From positions 274,537-338,536 of the forward strand of contig NZ_PENW01000034.1 in NCBI RefSeq assembly GCF_003144405.1: a DNA stretch of 64,000 nucleotides, read 5' to 3'. A program made the translations under genes and the position numbers. The notes beneath the pieces are model-generated. The model did not search any database, was not told where the DNA came from, and saw nothing but the letters and a program-made list of their open reading frames with translations. Below, in pieces: positions 51,952-63,318 of this stretch (its first letter is position 1; each line of letters starts with the position of its first letter). Source of the DNA: Proteus cibi (GTDB lineage: Bacteria; Pseudomonadota; Gammaproteobacteria; Enterobacterales; Enterobacteriaceae).

Positions 51952-52788
51952 ATGACAGTTTCCCCTACAAATAAAAAAGTGCGTAAAACGAAAACACCTG
52001 CCACTCAAAGCACCGCACAAGGAGGCCCTGTTCAATCGTTAAGTCGCGGATTGACATTATTGGAATATATTTCCGAATCTCCAGGTGGTATCGCCCTAAC
52101 AGATCTTGCTTTTCAAGCTGGGTTACCCAACTCCACAACGCATCGCCTACTCACTACACTTCAACAGCATGGTTTTGTTCGTCAAGTCGGAGATTTAGGC
52201 TTATGGGTTGTAGGTACACACGCCTTTATCGTTGGCAGTAGCTTTCTACAAACCCGCAATCTTTTGGTAATGGTGCACCCTATTTTACGTCAGTTAATGG
52301 AAGACTCTGGCGAAACCGTTAATCTGGCTATTCTTGACCAAATTGAATTTGATGCGGTAATTGTCGATCAAGTGCAATGCAATGCGCTAATGAGAATGTC
52401 TGCCCCTATTGGCGGTAAATTACCGATGCATGCATCCGGTGCAGGTAAAGCATTTCTTGCTACTTTGCCAGATAATAAATTACTGCCTTTGCTCCAGAAA
52501 AAAGGCTTAATGGCTTATACACCGCATACCCGAACACTCCCTTCTTCTCTAAAAGAAAACTTAGAGCAGGCTCGGAAACAAGGTTTTTCTTTCGATGATG
52601 AGGAACATGCTTTAGGTTTGCGCTGTATAGGTGCTTGTATTTATGATGAACACCACCAGCCTTTTGCAGCTATTTCCCTTTCAGGTCCAGTTTCCAGAAT
52701 GACGGATTCACGTATCACTGAATTAGGCGCAATGGTTATCAAAGCAGCAAAACAAATTAGCCGTGAATACGGTGGTGTAAAAAGTTAA
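51952..52788 (+). CDS. iclR: Repressor of the glyoxylate bypass
   Basis: This 278-residue regulator is close to E. coli IclR along its length: winged helix (SLSRGLTLLEYISES, LPNSTTHRLLTTLQQHGFVRQVG) and ligand domain (IDQVQC near IVDQVQCNALMRMSAPIGGKLPMHASGAGKAFLA; FDDEEHALGLRC). It represses aceBAK in response to glyoxylate and pyruvate. GGAG precedes the ATG. Here it is separated from aceBAK by edd-eda, while in E. coli it lies next to aceK. Confidence 0.93.
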   Translation: MTVSPTNKKVRKTKTPATQSTAQGGPVQSLSRGLTLLEYISESPGGIALTDLAFQAGLPNSTTHRLLTTLQQHGFVRQVGDLGLWVVGTHAFIVGSSFLQTRNLLVMVHPILRQLMEDSGETVNLAILDQIEFDAVIVDQVQCNALMRMSAPIGGKLPMHASGAGKAFLATLPDNKLLPLLQKKGLMAYTPHTRTLPSSLKENLEQARKQGFSFDDEEHALGLRCIGACIYDEHHQPFAAISLSGPVSRMTDSRITELGAMVIKAAKQISREYGGVKS

Positions 52789-52798
52789 TCCTGATATT

Positions 52799-52830
52799 TA
52801 CCTTCCTTGTTATCCACCACAAGGAAGGTA
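52799..52830 (+). terminator. Terminator after iclR
   Basis: Perfect 12-base arms (TACCTTCCTTGT and complement) around eight bases, then TTTT. Confidence 0.85.
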
Positions 52831-52983
52831 TTTTCCAAAATAAAACGATTCAGCTTTGTAAAAAAGCGGCTATTCTCTCTCTATTCCCATCAAAGATTAA
52901 AAAACTGTTACTTATCACCTTAAAAAAATTGATGTCGATCACAGATGTTGTTTAAGACGTATTAAGAGTATTGCAACTCTTCT

Positions 52984-53012
52984 TGTTACCCGTAACAATG
53001 TTACCGGTAACA
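52984..53012. promoter_or_regulatory. Two back-to-back GntR operators before edd
   Basis: TGTTACCCGTAACA (52984-52997) and TGTTACCGGTAACA (52999-53012) both match the GntR consensus ATGTTACCGGTAACAT in the core, and the second is perfectly symmetric. They lie about 85-110 bases before the edd start and should make edd-eda gluconate-inducible. Confidence 0.85.
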
Positions 53013-53095
53013 AATACTATAGCAGATTTAAATCTTCTCTTTTCAAAGCTAATAGTAACGCTCATCACCCTTGTGTGAATAAAGGAAGCATCATT

Positions 53096-54952
53096 ATGAA
53101 CCCTAAAAATCATGACCCAATTCAGAACGACTTTGTCCCCCTTAACGAGACAGTAAAACAGGTGACTGAACGCATTATTGCTCGCTCACAAGAGACTCGT
53201 CGTGCTTATCTGAAAAAAATAGAAACCGCAAAAAGCCAAACAGTACATCGTGCTCAATTGGCTTGCGGTAATTTGGCTCATGGTTTCGCGGCTTGTCAGG
53301 CTGACGATAAAAATCGCCTGAAAAATATGGTTCATAATGATATTGCCATTATCACTGCTTACAATGATATGTTGTCAGCTCATAAGCCGTATGAAGATTA
53401 TCCTCAAAAAATTAAAACAGCATTACATGCTGTTGGAGCCGTAGGACAAGTGGCAGGCGGTGTTCCTGCAATGTGCGATGGTGTCACTCAAGGTCAAGAT
53501 GGGATGGAGCTATCGCTCCTCAGTCGTGATGTTATCGCAATGTCAGCAGCCGTTGGCTTATCCCATAATATGTTTGATGGTGCGCTCTATTTAGGGATCT
53601 GCGATAAAATCGTTCCCGGATTGGCGATGGCGGCGCTCTCTTTTGGTCACCTCCCTGCTATTTTTGTTCCAGCAGGTCCCATGACTAGCGGTTTACCAAA
53701 TAAAGAAAAAGTCCGTATTCGCCAACTTTATGCTGAAGGTAAAGTGGATCGTAATGCGTTGTTAGAAGCCGAAGCCGCGTCTTATCATAGCATTGGAACC
53801 TGTACTTTTTATGGCACTGCAAACTCTAATCAGATGGTCATGGAAATGATGGGATTACATTTACCCGGCGCTTCTTTTGTCCATCCGGATACACCGTTGC
53901 GTGATGCATTAACGGATGCAGCGGCAAATCAGATTGTGCGATTAACAGAGAACTCTGGTAATTATCTTCCTATCGGTCAATTAGTTGATGAAAAAGTCAT
54001 TGTTAACGGCATGATTGCGCTACTCACAACGGGGGGGTCAACTAATCTAACCATGCACTTAGTCGCTATGGCACGCGCAGCGGGTATTATTATTAATTGG
54101 GATGATTTTTCTGAACTGTCCCAAGTTGTTCCTCTTATTGCGCGCATTTATCCTAATGGTCCCGCGGATATCAACCAATTTCAGGCCGCGGGTGGCATTG
54201 CTCTGATCATCCGTGAATTACTGAAAAAAGGCTTAATTCATCGTGATGTACATACTGTTGCGGGATTTGGCATTGAGCGTTATACCTTAGAGCCTTGGTT
54301 AAATGACGGTAAACTTGATTGGCGTGAAGGCGCAATAAGCTCTTTAGATAAAGAAGTGATTGCTGATATAAATACCCCATTCTCATCGCATGGTGGTACA
54401 CAAGTGATGCAAGGTAATTTAGGTAGAGCGGTAATGAAAACCTCTGCTGTACCCGATGAGAATAAAATTATCGAAGCCCCTGCTATTGTGTTTAATAGCC
54501 AACATGATATCGCCACTCAGTTTGATGCCGGCAAACTGAATAAAGATTGTGTGGTTGTTGTCCGTTATCAAGGACCACAAGCGAACGGTATGCCTGAATT
54601 GCATAAACTGATGCCACCTTTAGGTGTATTAATGGATAAAGGCTATAAAGTCGCATTAGTTACAGATGGTCGACTTTCAGGCGCTTCAGGTAAAGTTCCC
54701 GCCGCAATTCATGTTACACCAGAGGCTGTAAAGGGTGGTTTATTATCCAAAGTACGTGATGGTGATATTATTCGTGTTAACGGTAAAACAGGTGAGTTAA
54801 CGTTGCTTGTCGATGAGCAAACATTGAATGCTCGCCAAGATGAAATTCCTGATTTAAGTGCCAATAATGCAGGCTGTGGTCGTGAGTTATTCGTTAATTT
54901 ACGCCGTCATTTATCAGGTGCTGAACAAGGTGCTTGTTGCATTGATTTTTAA
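53096..54952 (+). CDS. edd: Phosphogluconate dehydratase
   Basis: This 618-residue iron-sulfur dehydratase converts 6-phosphogluconate to KDPG in the Entner-Doudoroff pathway. Family motifs are present: [24 protein letters not shown] with a cluster cysteine, [20 protein letters not shown], and the late [18 protein letters not shown]. The frame extends seven codons upstream (GTG), but the ATG at 53096 with AAAGGA upstream fits better. eda follows 77 bases later. Confidence 0.94.
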   Translation: MNPKNHDPIQNDFVPLNETVKQVTERIIARSQETRRAYLKKIETAKSQTVHRAQLACGNLAHGFAACQADDKNRLKNMVHNDIAIITAYNDMLSAHKPYEDYPQKIKTALHAVGAVGQVAGGVPAMCDGVTQGQDGMELSLLSRDVIAMSAAVGLSHNMFDGALYLGICDKIVPGLAMAALSFGHLPAIFVPAGPMTSGLPNKEKVRIRQLYAEGKVDRNALLEAEAASYHSIGTCTFYGTANSNQMVMEMMGLHLPGASFVHPDTPLRDALTDAAANQIVRLTENSGNYLPIGQLVDEKVIVNGMIALLTTGGSTNLTMHLVAMARAAGIIINWDDFSELSQVVPLIARIYPNGPADINQFQAAGGIALIIRELLKKGLIHRDVHTVAGFGIERYTLEPWLNDGKLDWREGAISSLDKEVIADINTPFSSHGGTQVMQGNLGRAVMKTSAVPDENKIIEAPAIVFNSQHDIATQFDAGKLNKDCVVVVRYQGPQANGMPELHKLMPPLGVLMDKGYKVALVTDGRLSGASGKVPAAIHVTPEAVKGGLLSKVRDGDIIRVNGKTGELTLLVDEQTLNARQDEIPDLSANNAGCGRELFVNLRRHLSGAEQGACCIDF

Positions 54953-55029
54953 TGTAGACAAGTTTTGAGGCTTAACGAGGAGCAGATTAAATTAATTTGC
55001 TCACCACTTTCTGATTAGGAAATACAATC

Positions 55030-55671
55030 ATGGATCATTGGAATACAAGTGCAGAGTCTGTACTAAAATCAGGGCCTGTTGTTCCTGTTATTGTTATCAA
55101 CCATATTGATGATGCAGTCCCTGTTGCAAAAGCTTTGGTCGCCGGTGGTGTAAAAGTTTTAGAAGTGACATTACGTACAGAATGTGCAATTGAAGCTATC
55201 CGCCGTATTGCAAAAGAAGTTCCTGAAGCCATTGTGGGCGCAGGTACGGTTATTAATCCTCAACAATTAGCGCAAGTCACTGAAGCGGGTGCTCAATTTG
55301 CTATTAGCCCAGGATTAACAGACGCATTACTCAAAGCGGCCATTGCAGGAACAATCCCTTTAATTCCGGGTATTTCAACAGTTTCCGAATTAATGCTGGG
55401 AATGAGCTACGGTTTAAATGAATTCAAATTTTTCCCAGCAGAAGCCAATGGTGGTGTAAAGGCATTAAAAGCAATTGCAGGACCATTCTCAAAAGTCCGC
55501 TTCTGCCCAACTGGCGGGATCTCACCAGAAAACTACCGCAATTACCTTGCTCTCGAGAGTGTGCTTTGCATTGGTGGTTCTTGGTTAGTGCCTAATGATG
55601 CAGTGAAAGCAGGTGATTTCCAACGTATTACTGAATTAGCTAAAGAAGCTGTTGCAGGTACGCATCGTTAA
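55030..55671 (+). CDS. eda: KDPG aldolase
   Basis: This 213-residue aldolase splits KDPG into pyruvate and glyceraldehyde-3-phosphate; it can also act on 4-hydroxy-2-oxoglutarate. The Schiff-base lysine is in [11 protein letters not shown], and the [20 protein letters not shown] and [12 protein letters not shown] segments are conserved. AGGA lies upstream of the ATG. It forms an operon with edd and ends at a strong terminator. Confidence 0.95.
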   Translation: MDHWNTSAESVLKSGPVVPVIVINHIDDAVPVAKALVAGGVKVLEVTLRTECAIEAIRRIAKEVPEAIVGAGTVINPQQLAQVTEAGAQFAISPGLTDALLKAAIAGTIPLIPGISTVSELMLGMSYGLNEFKFFPAEANGGVKALKAIAGPFSKVRFCPTGGISPENYRNYLALESVLCIGGSWLVPNDAVKAGDFQRITELAKEAVAGTHR

Positions 55672-55702
55672 TTATTTCTGTACCAAAATAGGTTTATTCA
55701 AT

Positions 55703-55732
55703 AAAGGTAGGTATCCCCTTGTACCTACCTTT
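55703..55732 (+). terminator. Terminator after eda
   Basis: Perfect 11-base arms (AAAGGTAGGTA and complement, 8-base loop) followed by ATTTTTAT. Confidence 0.88.
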
Positions 55733-55813
55733 ATTTTTATCCGATGCGCCATAAAACTCCACCCTTCAGTTCCACTTCAGGGCGGGGAGGATGTCAACGT
55801 TGCCTAGGGTAAT

Positions 55814-57520
55814 TCATTGAGTAAATCGCTTAGTTTGGGAATAGGCATAAACATCTTCAATATACCCTTCTTTAATTTTTTGTTGTTGCTGTTGCCAATA
55901 TTCTGGTGATAAAAGCTCACGATGCTGAGCGTCAAAATAGTGGCAAATTCGCTTATCACTACATAGAAAATAGCGAAACTCTTCTGGAAATACATCATTG
56001 AGTGCAACGCTATACCAAGGCTCGCTTGCTAATTCATCTTCTGGATAACGGGCTGGAGGGATCGCACGAAAATTCATATCTGTCATATAACTAATTTCAT
56101 CATAATCATAAAAAATCACGCGACGATGCCGAGTCACACCAAAGTTTTTAAACAACATATCACCGGGAAAAATATTTGCCGCAATAAGCTCTTTCAACGC
56201 TTGCCCATAATCTTCAACAACCGCTTTCAGTTGATTGTCATCGCACTGCTCCATATAGATATTGAGCGGTATCATTCTCCGCTCCATATAAAGATGACGG
56301 ATCAGTAAGTTATCACCCAGATCTTCTAACTTGTTAGGGATCTCTTGTTGAAAGATCGCCATTAATTCAGGGCTAATTCTTTTCTTATCGATCATAAAAT
56401 TCTCAAACTCTTGAGTATCCGCCATTCGTCCAACACGATCGTGCTCTTTAACCAATTGATAGCACTCTTTGACTCGCTCCGCTGTGATCGTTTTTTGTGG
56501 TGCAAATTTGTCTTTGATCACTTTAAAAACACGATCATAAGTTGGTAATGTAAATACCAACATCACCATGCCTTTTACACCAGGAGCTTCAATAAATTGC
56601 TCCGATGAAAAATTCATAAAGGCAAGGTATTCACGATAGTATTCTGTTTTACCGTGTTTTTGACACCCTATCGACATATAAAGCTCAGCAATAGATTTAC
56701 TCGGTAATATATCTCTTAGCCATGCGACTAATGCGGCAGGAAATGGGGCATAAACCATAAAATAAGAACGAGCAAAACCAAAAACAATACTCGCTTCATC
56801 TGCTGAGATAAGGCAGGTATCAATCAATAATTGCTGCTCAACATTATGAATAGGTAATAAGAATGGAATATATTGATCATTAATGACTATTTTACCAATC
56901 AACCAAGCTGCTTTATTACGATAAAAGAGTTCGTTTGCGATATGAAATACCGCATTTTTCAATTGTTCAGAGGAGAACTGGGCGGTAAGTACATGACAAA
57001 TAGAGTGAATATCGCGTTGTTTATTTTGCCACGGTAGTCGTAAAGGTAAGCGTGATAAAATGTCTTGCAGTAATGTGGGTAAATCACTCTGAATAACAAA
57101 TGGCTTTGATAACGGTCGAGGGGCTTGTGTAAAGCGATAAGCTGGTTGTGATGAAAAAACAAATAAATTTTTTTTATTCAATTCACGATGATGAAATAGG
57201 CGACAATAAACAGAATTAAAAAAGCTCTCTGCGATCTCAAATCGAGGGTAATTGGGTAATAATTGCGTATAGTTCTCTTTCACCTTTTGTAAAAAAAGAG
57301 TTTCTTTATCAATGTCATGTCGAATATATTTAAGTTGTTCAACCACTAATCCAACATGATTATCATATAAACGGATGCGCTCTTTCATCGCGATTTGAAC
57401 ACCATGCCAATCCGCTTGCTCAAAACGATATTGTGCCCCTGACGTTATCTCAAGGAAGCGACCATATTGGGCATCAAAGCCTTGTAAAATTGTTTGAGCA
57501 ATTAAATCTTCTGGTGTCAT
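55814..57520 (-). CDS. aceK: Isocitrate dehydrogenase kinase/phosphatase
   Basis: This 568-residue enzyme switches isocitrate dehydrogenase off and on, directing carbon into the glyoxylate shunt. It has the ATP-binding [12 protein letters not shown] (about 325) and the catalytic [23 protein letters not shown]. The C-terminus ends a few residues after [17 protein letters not shown] sequence, slightly shorter than in E. coli. The start at 57520 has GAGG upstream; a frame nine codons longer exists but runs into a hairpin. It follows aceA by 76 bases in the aceBAK operon. Confidence 0.94.
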   Translation of the reverse strand: MTPEDLIAQTILQGFDAQYGRFLEITSGAQYRFEQADWHGVQIAMKERIRLYDNHVGLVVEQLKYIRHDIDKETLFLQKVKENYTQLLPNYPRFEIAESFFNSVYCRLFHHRELNKKNLFVFSSQPAYRFTQAPRPLSKPFVIQSDLPTLLQDILSRLPLRLPWQNKQRDIHSICHVLTAQFSSEQLKNAVFHIANELFYRNKAAWLIGKIVINDQYIPFLLPIHNVEQQLLIDTCLISADEASIVFGFARSYFMVYAPFPAALVAWLRDILPSKSIAELYMSIGCQKHGKTEYYREYLAFMNFSSEQFIEAPGVKGMVMLVFTLPTYDRVFKVIKDKFAPQKTITAERVKECYQLVKEHDRVGRMADTQEFENFMIDKKRISPELMAIFQQEIPNKLEDLGDNLLIRHLYMERRMIPLNIYMEQCDDNQLKAVVEDYGQALKELIAANIFPGDMLFKNFGVTRHRRVIFYDYDEISYMTDMNFRAIPPARYPEDELASEPWYSVALNDVFPEEFRYFLCSDKRICHYFDAQHRELLSPEYWQQQQQKIKEGYIEDVYAYSQTKRFTQ

Positions 57521-57534
57521 TAGCAACCTCACGA

Positions 57535-57555
57535 AAAAGAGGAGCATCCTGCTCC
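57535..57555 (-). terminator. Attenuator-like hairpin between aceA and aceK
   Basis: On the minus strand, GGAGCA-GGA-TGCTCC is followed by TCTTTTT, just before the aceK ribosome-binding site. It could lower aceK expression relative to aceA. Confidence 0.55.
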
Positions 57556-57596
57556 TGAATTATCACCACAAAAACAGATAATAATATTTTTGGAAC

Positions 57597-58904
57597 TTAA
57601 AATTGCTGCTCTTCAGTTGAGCCTGTTAGTGCCGTTACCGAAGACATACCACCTTGAATAATCGTTGTCACTTTATCGAAATACCCAGTTCCCACCTCTT
57701 GTTGATGCGATGAGAAGGTATAACCTTGATTAAGTGCGGCAAACTCTTTTTCTTGTACCTTCTCAACGTAGTGTTTCATACCTTCGCCCTTAGCATAATC
57801 ATGTGCCAGATCGAACATGTTGAACCACATGCTATGAATGCCCGCTAAAGTAATAAACTGGAATTTATATCCCATCGCAGAGAGCTCATCTTGGAAATGC
57901 GCAATCGTGCGATCATCAAGATTCTTTTTCCAGTTAAAGGAAGGTGAACAGTTATAAGCCAGCATTTTTCCAGGGTATTTATCGTGAATAGCTTCTGCAA
58001 ACTTAGCCGCCATTTTTAGATCTGGGAGTGATGTTTCACACCACACCAGATCGGCGTAAGGTGCATAAGCAAGCCCACGACTAATAGCTTGATCAATACC
58101 AGCATGGGTACAGAAGAAACCTTCAGGAGTACGTTCTCCAGTTAAGAACGAACTATCATAAGTATCGCAATCTGAAGTTAAGAGATCGGCAGCATCGGCA
58201 TCCGTTCTAGCAACGAGTAATGTAGGCACATCAGACACATCAGCAGCTAAACGTGCAGCAACCAGCTTTTGCACAGCTTCTTGAGTCGGAACAAGTACTT
58301 TCCCTCCCATATGACCGCATTTTTTCACGGCAGCTAACTGATCTTCGAAGTGGACACCTGCGGCTCCAGCTTCAATCATTGCTTTCATTAATTCAAAGGC
58401 ATTTAGTACTCCACCAAAGCCAGCTTCCGCATCAGCCACAATAGGAAGGAAAAAATCAATATAATCTTTATGTTGAGGACCAATACCATTTGACCACTGA
58501 ATTTGATCAGCTCGTCTAAATGTATTATTGATACGTTGAACAACATTAGGTACTGAATCAACGGGATATAACGACTGATCAGGGTACATGCTGGCGGCGG
58601 TATTAGCATCGGCAGCCACTTGCCATCCTGAAAGATAAACCGCTTCTAACCCTGCTTTTGCTTGTTGCAACGCTTGCCCACCCGTTAAAGCACCTAATGC
58701 ATTAACATAACCCTTCTTCGATTTTCCATTTAATGATGACCAAAGCCTTTGAGCGCCACGTCTTGCTAAGGTATGTTCTGGGTTAACCGAGCCTCTTAAT
58801 TTAATCACATCTTCAGCGCTATAAGGACGGGTAATACCTTTCCAGCGAGGTTGTTCCCACTCTTTCTCTAATTGGGCGATTTGCTCTGATCTACTAATAG
58901 TCAT
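57597..58904 (-). CDS. aceA: Isocitrate lyase
   Basis: This 435-residue enzyme splits isocitrate into succinate and glyoxylate. The active-site loop KKCGHMGGK is intact, with the metal site and [13 protein letters not shown], and the C-terminal [14 protein letters not shown] lies before the ATG. It is the middle gene of aceBAK, 69 bases after aceB. Confidence 0.97.
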   Translation of the reverse strand: MTISRSEQIAQLEKEWEQPRWKGITRPYSAEDVIKLRGSVNPEHTLARRGAQRLWSSLNGKSKKGYVNALGALTGGQALQQAKAGLEAVYLSGWQVAADANTAASMYPDQSLYPVDSVPNVVQRINNTFRRADQIQWSNGIGPQHKDYIDFFLPIVADAEAGFGGVLNAFELMKAMIEAGAAGVHFEDQLAAVKKCGHMGGKVLVPTQEAVQKLVAARLAADVSDVPTLLVARTDADAADLLTSDCDTYDSSFLTGERTPEGFFCTHAGIDQAISRGLAYAPYADLVWCETSLPDLKMAAKFAEAIHDKYPGKMLAYNCSPSFNWKKNLDDRTIAHFQDELSAMGYKFQFITLAGIHSMWFNMFDLAHDYAKGEGMKHYVEKVQEKEFAALNQGYTFSSHQQEVGTGYFDKVTTIIQGGMSSVTALTGSTEEQQF

Positions 58905-58973
58905 AAAAACAGCTCCTATAAATACGGTAGTGATGATGTTTGCAGTTTATAAATACGTTTTGACGTATCTTTT

Positions 58974-60566
58974 TTAATTTAAAAGTTGGTAACCCGGTAA
59001 AGTCAGAAAATCGACTAATTCATCTTGGGTTGTGATCTTATCCATCAAAGAAGCCGCTTCTTTAAAACGCCCTTCTTCAAAACGAATATCACCGACTTCT
59101 TGGTGTATCACTTCAAGCTCTTCTTTCAGCATTTTACGAAAGAGATCTTTAGTCACAACTTGTCCATCGGACAGTGTTTTTTGATGGCGTATCCATTGCC
59201 AAATAGAGGTACGTGATATTTCAGCTGTTGCCGCATCTTCCATTAGTCCATAGATAGGTACGCAACCATTACCAGAAATCCACGCTTCGATATATTGCAC
59301 AGCAACACGGATATTCGCTCTCATGCCTTTTTCTGTACGCTCACCGCGACAAGGCGCTAATAACATTTCTGCCGTTATTTTTTCATTACGTTGTACATCG
59401 AGTTGATTGGAGCGACTCCCCAATACGGCATCAAAAGCAGACAATACTGTTTCAGCAAGACCAGGATGAGCAATCCAAGTACCATCGTGGCCATTGGTGG
59501 CTTCAAATTCTTTATCATCAAATACTTTTTTCAAAATAATGCCATTTTGCTCTGGATCTCGACTTGGAATAAACGCAGACATTCCGCCCATAGCAAAAGC
59601 GCCACGTTTATGGCAAGTCTGGATCAGTAAACGCGAATAAGCACTTAAGAAAGGTTGAGTCATCGTGATCCCCTGTCTATCAGGTAATACACGATCAGGA
59701 TAATTTTTTAATGTCTTAATATAGCTAAAAATATAATCCCAACGACCACAATTAAGTCCAACGATATGCTCTTTCATATGAAAGAGAATTTCTTCCATTT
59801 GGAAAACTGCGGGTAAGGTTTCAATTAATACCGTAGCTTTAATAGTGCCCGTTGGTAAACCAAAGCGCTTTTCAGTGAAATGAAAAACATCACTCCACCA
59901 TTTAGCTTCTTGCCATGTTTGCAATTTAGGAATGTAAAAATAAGGACCACTCCCTTTTTCTAATAACGCTTTGTAGTTATGGTAAAAATACAAAGCAAAA
60001 TCAAATAATCCCCCTGCAATAGGCTTTCCTTGCCATAGCACATGCTTCTCAGGAAGATGGAGTCCTCTAACTCTGGCAATCAATACCGCTGGTGATGCTT
60101 TGAGTTGATAACATTTGCCTTGTTCATTGGTATAAGAAATAGTGCCTTTGACGGCATCCCGCAAATTGATTTGACCATCAATCACTTTGTCCCATGTAGG
60201 CGCTAAGGAATCTTCAAAGTCCGCCATAAAAACTTTTACATTGGCATTTAGCGCATTGATGACCATTTTGCGATCAACAGGCCCTGTTATTTCAACACGG
60301 CGGTCTTGAAGATCTTTTGGGATAGGATTAACTTTCCACTCTGAATTTATAATGGAACTCGATTCCGAAATAAAATCAGGAAGCTCACCATTATCAACTC
60401 TGCGTTTCCAGCTATCCCTTTCAGCTAATAAAGCATGGCGTCTATCTGAAAAATGATTTAATAAGTCAATCAAAAACAACTTAACATCATGATTTAATAT
60501 CTCTTTTTCCTGTTCACCAAAAGATTGCGTAAAATTTAATTCTTCTGTAGTTAACGGTTGTGACAT
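58974..60566 (-). CDS. aceB: Malate synthase A
   Basis: This 530-residue enzyme joins glyoxylate and acetyl-CoA to malate. Motifs VFMADFEDSLAPTW with the metal Asp, the TVLIETLPAVFQMEEIL strand with the catalytic Glu, and GLNCGRWDYIFSYIK are present. It is the first gene of aceBAK. AGGGG lies before the ATG. An IclR-like site lies upstream. Confidence 0.96.
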   Translation of the reverse strand: MSQPLTTEELNFTQSFGEQEKEILNHDVKLFLIDLLNHFSDRRHALLAERDSWKRRVDNGELPDFISESSSIINSEWKVNPIPKDLQDRRVEITGPVDRKMVINALNANVKVFMADFEDSLAPTWDKVIDGQINLRDAVKGTISYTNEQGKCYQLKASPAVLIARVRGLHLPEKHVLWQGKPIAGGLFDFALYFYHNYKALLEKGSGPYFYIPKLQTWQEAKWWSDVFHFTEKRFGLPTGTIKATVLIETLPAVFQMEEILFHMKEHIVGLNCGRWDYIFSYIKTLKNYPDRVLPDRQGITMTQPFLSAYSRLLIQTCHKRGAFAMGGMSAFIPSRDPEQNGIILKKVFDDKEFEATNGHDGTWIAHPGLAETVLSAFDAVLGSRSNQLDVQRNEKITAEMLLAPCRGERTEKGMRANIRVAVQYIEAWISGNGCVPIYGLMEDAATAEISRTSIWQWIRHQKTLSDGQVVTKDLFRKMLKEELEVIHQEVGDIRFEEGRFKEAASLMDKITTQDELVDFLTLPGYQLLN

Positions 60567-60616
60567 TCTGCATTCCCCTAAAAGCGTTTACACACCTGAT
60601 TAAGATTAATGCAGTT

Positions 60617-60650
60617 TTTACAAAAATCAAAAATGAATTCCATTTTTATT
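60617..60650. promoter_or_regulatory. IclR-like operator before aceB
   Basis: On the minus strand this reads AAAATGGAATTC, then ATTTTTGATTTTTG, much like the known IclR site of E. coli aceB (AAAATGGAAATTG then TTTTTGATTTTG). It lies 50-85 bases upstream of the aceB start. The likeness is from memory of the E. coli site. Confidence 0.6.
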
Positions 60651-60865
60651 TAAATAATTTTTAACAATGTGATTACATCGGTGTTTTTTTATTGTACAAA
60701 AATCAGAATTTCAAAATAACTCGAGGGATCTGGAAGATATCGATAATAGACAGAGAAAAGGAGTGTTAATGCTTGATGATTGTGGCTATATAGTTTTTCC
60801 TTATATGAATATTCTTCATACACAACATGAAGACCTCGACATTCAAAAGGTTATTAGCTAAATTC
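60651..60865. other. Remainder of the aceB-metA divergent space
   Basis: This part of the 340-base space holds the far ends of both promoters. I see no gene and no other clear repeat. Confidence 0.4.
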
Positions 60866-60889
60866 AGGCTTCTAGATGTCTAGATGTTT
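60866..60889. promoter_or_regulatory. Three tandem met boxes before metA
   Basis: Consecutive 8-base units AGGCTTCT, AGATGTCT and AGATGTTT match the MetJ consensus AGACGTCT at 6, 7 and 6 positions. They end 17 bases before the metA ATG, so MetJ with S-adenosylmethionine should block transcription or early elongation. Confidence 0.85.
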
Positions 60890-60906
60890 TTTTAGAGGTT
60901 ATTGAA

Positions 60907-61836
60907 ATGCCAATTAGAGTACCCGATGAGCTACCCGCAGTCAGTTGTTTACAAAAAGAGAATGTCTTTGTTATGACATCCAGTAGAGCGAGTATTCAAG
61001 ATATTCGCCCATTAAAAGTGCTTATCCTTAATTTAATGCCAAAGAAAATAGAAACAGAAAATCAATTTCTGCGATTGCTTTCTAATAGTCCTCTTCAAAT
61101 TGATATTCAATTATTACGTATTGACTCTCGTATTCCTAAAAATACTCCGGTAGAGCATCTCGATACTTTCTATTGTGATTTTGACCAAATTAAAGAACAA
61201 AATTTCGATGGGCTTATTGTCACAGGCGCGCCATTAGGGCTCGTTGAATTTGAAGATGTGGCTTATTGGGATGAAATAAAAGAAGTCATTACATGGGCTA
61301 AGGAGCATGTGACTTCTACACTCTTTATTTGTTGGGCAGCTCAAGCTGGATTGAATATCTTATACAACCTGCCTAAATACACACTAGAACAAAAAATTTC
61401 AGGTGTATATCGTCATAACACTTGCTCGCCATTTTCTCTATTAACACGCGGGTTTGATGAGACGTTCTTTGCTCCTCATTCTCGTTATGCTGGTTTTCCT
61501 ATCGACTTTATTCAAAATAATACTGATTTAGAGATCCTTGCAACGTCAGAAGAAGCGGGTGCTTATTTATTTGCATCAAAAGATAAAAGAGTTGTTTTTG
61601 CTACTGGGCACCCAGAATACGACCCCAATACACTAGCAGATGAATATCATCGTGATGTCAAAGCAGGGCTAAATCCTCAATTACCAGAAAACTATTTTCC
61701 AGATAATGATCCGAGTAAAAAACCTATCGCCTCTTGGCGTAGTCATGGGCATTTATTGTTTGCAAATTGGTTGAACTACTATGTTTATCAGATAACACCG
61801 TTCGATCTTGCCCAAATGAATCCAACATTAGATTAA
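60907..61836 (+). CDS. metA: Homoserine O-succinyltransferase
   Basis: This 309-residue enzyme commits homoserine to methionine. The catalytic Cys142 is in [10 protein letters not shown], and His and Glu in TGHPEYDPN. Residue 111 is Gly (APLGLV), the residue reported to mark succinyl-CoA use, while Glu marks acetyl-CoA use. AGAGG precedes the ATG. Tandem met boxes upstream show MetJ control. It is divergent from aceB, as in E. coli. Confidence 0.95.
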   Translation: MPIRVPDELPAVSCLQKENVFVMTSSRASIQDIRPLKVLILNLMPKKIETENQFLRLLSNSPLQIDIQLLRIDSRIPKNTPVEHLDTFYCDFDQIKEQNFDGLIVTGAPLGLVEFEDVAYWDEIKEVITWAKEHVTSTLFICWAAQAGLNILYNLPKYTLEQKISGVYRHNTCSPFSLLTRGFDETFFAPHSRYAGFPIDFIQNNTDLEILATSEEAGAYLFASKDKRVVFATGHPEYDPNTLADEYHRDVKAGLNPQLPENYFPDNDPSKKPIASWRSHGHLLFANWLNYYVYQITPFDLAQMNPTLD

Positions 61837-61839
61837 AGA

Positions 61840-61866
61840 AAAACCCCAAAATCAATTTGGGGTTTT
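61840..61866. terminator. Terminator between metA and gldA
   Basis: Perfect 11-base arms (AAAACCCCAAA and complement, 5-base loop) with A- and T-rich ends lie between converging genes. Confidence 0.88.
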
Positions 61867-61892
61867 AAGATAATCATTTGCCAAACTAAGAA

Positions 61893-62996
61893 TTATTTAT
61901 AGCGATGAGCTAATGCGTTCGCTGCGATCATTGCATTATAAACATCTTCTTCAGTCACTCTCATTGGCATATTACCCATAGTGTCACCTTCAGCACAGGC
62001 GATTTTAGCAACAGTACGCCATTCACTTTCAATGAATTCTTTCATCCCCATATCTTCAAGCGTCAGTGGTAATTCTGCCGCTTTAATAATACGGATCACT
62101 TCATCAATTTCTTCTTGTGGTGCATTTTCTAACACTAATTGAGTTAATAGACCGAATACCACTTTTTCACCATGTTGGACACGGTGTAAAGATTCAACAG
62201 CAGACATACCATTATTTACTGCGTGAGCAGCTGCTAAACCACCGGCTTCCGCACCAACACCACTCAGGTAGATTGTTGCTTCAATAGTTTGCTCTAATGC
62301 AGGTGTAGTAATTTTATGGCGAATGGCATCCATTGCTTTATCAATGTTCTCACTTAACATTTCAAAGCACAGTTGTGCTAAACCAAGGCCAGTACGTGAT
62401 GGACGTTGATTGACTAAATTTAAGCCGTCGGCTTGATAACAAGCACGTGCTTCAAAGTAAGTTGCTAGGGCATCACCAACACCTGCAGAGAAAAAGCGTT
62501 GTGGGGCTGATGCGATAATAGCGGTATCCGCAATAACAACATCTGGGTTTTGTGGTAAGAATAAATATTTATCAAACTCACCATTTTCTTTATACAACAC
62601 AGACAATGCGGTACAAGGTGCGTCAGTTGAAGCGATAGTTGGGAATAAAATAACAGGAATGTGCTGATAATAAGCAACAGCTTTAGACACATCTAATGTC
62701 TTACCCCCCCCAATACCAATAATAACGTTCACTTTATTTTCAATGGCAATTTTACCTAGGCGATTAACTTCTGCCTCAGTACATTCGTAATTAAATTTTT
62801 CAACTAGTGAAACAATGCCATTTTCTTTTAGAGAAGGAACGGCTTCTTTAGTTACTTTTTCTAAAAAAAACTCATCACTAATAATAAATGCGTTATCACC
62901 AAAATCTTTTACATATTTACCAACAGAAGACAGCAATTGGCTACCAATAAAGAATTTTTTTGGCGAAGTTACAGAACGAGGTAATATAGATGACAT
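61893..62996 (-). CDS. gldA: Glycerol dehydrogenase
   Basis: This 367-residue iron/zinc alcohol dehydrogenase oxidises glycerol to dihydroxyacetone with NAD. It has the NAD-binding VIIGIGGGKTLDVSKAVAYY, metal ligands in GVGDALATYFEA, AAHAVNNG and HGEKVVFGLL. AAGGA lies upstream of the ATG. It is a single gene between metA and idi. Similar enzymes reduce methylglyoxal and hydroxyacetone. Confidence 0.93.
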   Translation of the reverse strand: MSSILPRSVTSPKKFFIGSQLLSSVGKYVKDFGDNAFIISDEFFLEKVTKEAVPSLKENGIVSLVEKFNYECTEAEVNRLGKIAIENKVNVIIGIGGGKTLDVSKAVAYYQHIPVILFPTIASTDAPCTALSVLYKENGEFDKYLFLPQNPDVVIADTAIIASAPQRFFSAGVGDALATYFEARACYQADGLNLVNQRPSRTGLGLAQLCFEMLSENIDKAMDAIRHKITTPALEQTIEATIYLSGVGAEAGGLAAAHAVNNGMSAVESLHRVQHGEKVVFGLLTQLVLENAPQEEIDEVIRIIKAAELPLTLEDMGMKEFIESEWRTVAKIACAEGDTMGNMPMRVTEEDVYNAMIAANALAHRYK

Positions 62997-63318
62997 AACT
63001 AAATTCCTTTATTTTAGATTTTGCTACAAACAGTAGCAGAATTAGTATTTCATCTTACCTCTCATCATAATATGAATCTAGTAAACTCTCTGATAGTTAT
63101 TACCTAAATCATTTTTGTCTATTATTTTTAATTTATATAAAACAAATAGTTATTTTTAAATAAATTTAAGAACCCAGATCACCTACGTATTTATGACTAT
63201 AGTAAAGGCATCATTATTGTGAAGCCATAAAAAGAACAACACAATAAATCGTTATTTGATATACAGTCATGTTATATTCACGCTATAACAATATATTATT
63301 TTATTAAGGTGATTTTTT
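62997..63318. promoter_or_regulatory. Divergent space between gldA and idi
   Basis: This 322-base AT-rich space should hold both promoters. One symmetric site, GTTATA-N7-TATAAC (63271-63289), lies 30-48 bases before the idi start. No gene is seen. Confidence 0.4.

Noticed and set aside
57521..57547. A nine-codon longer aceK
   Set aside because: It would begin inside the terminator-like hairpin and lacks a ribosome-binding site.
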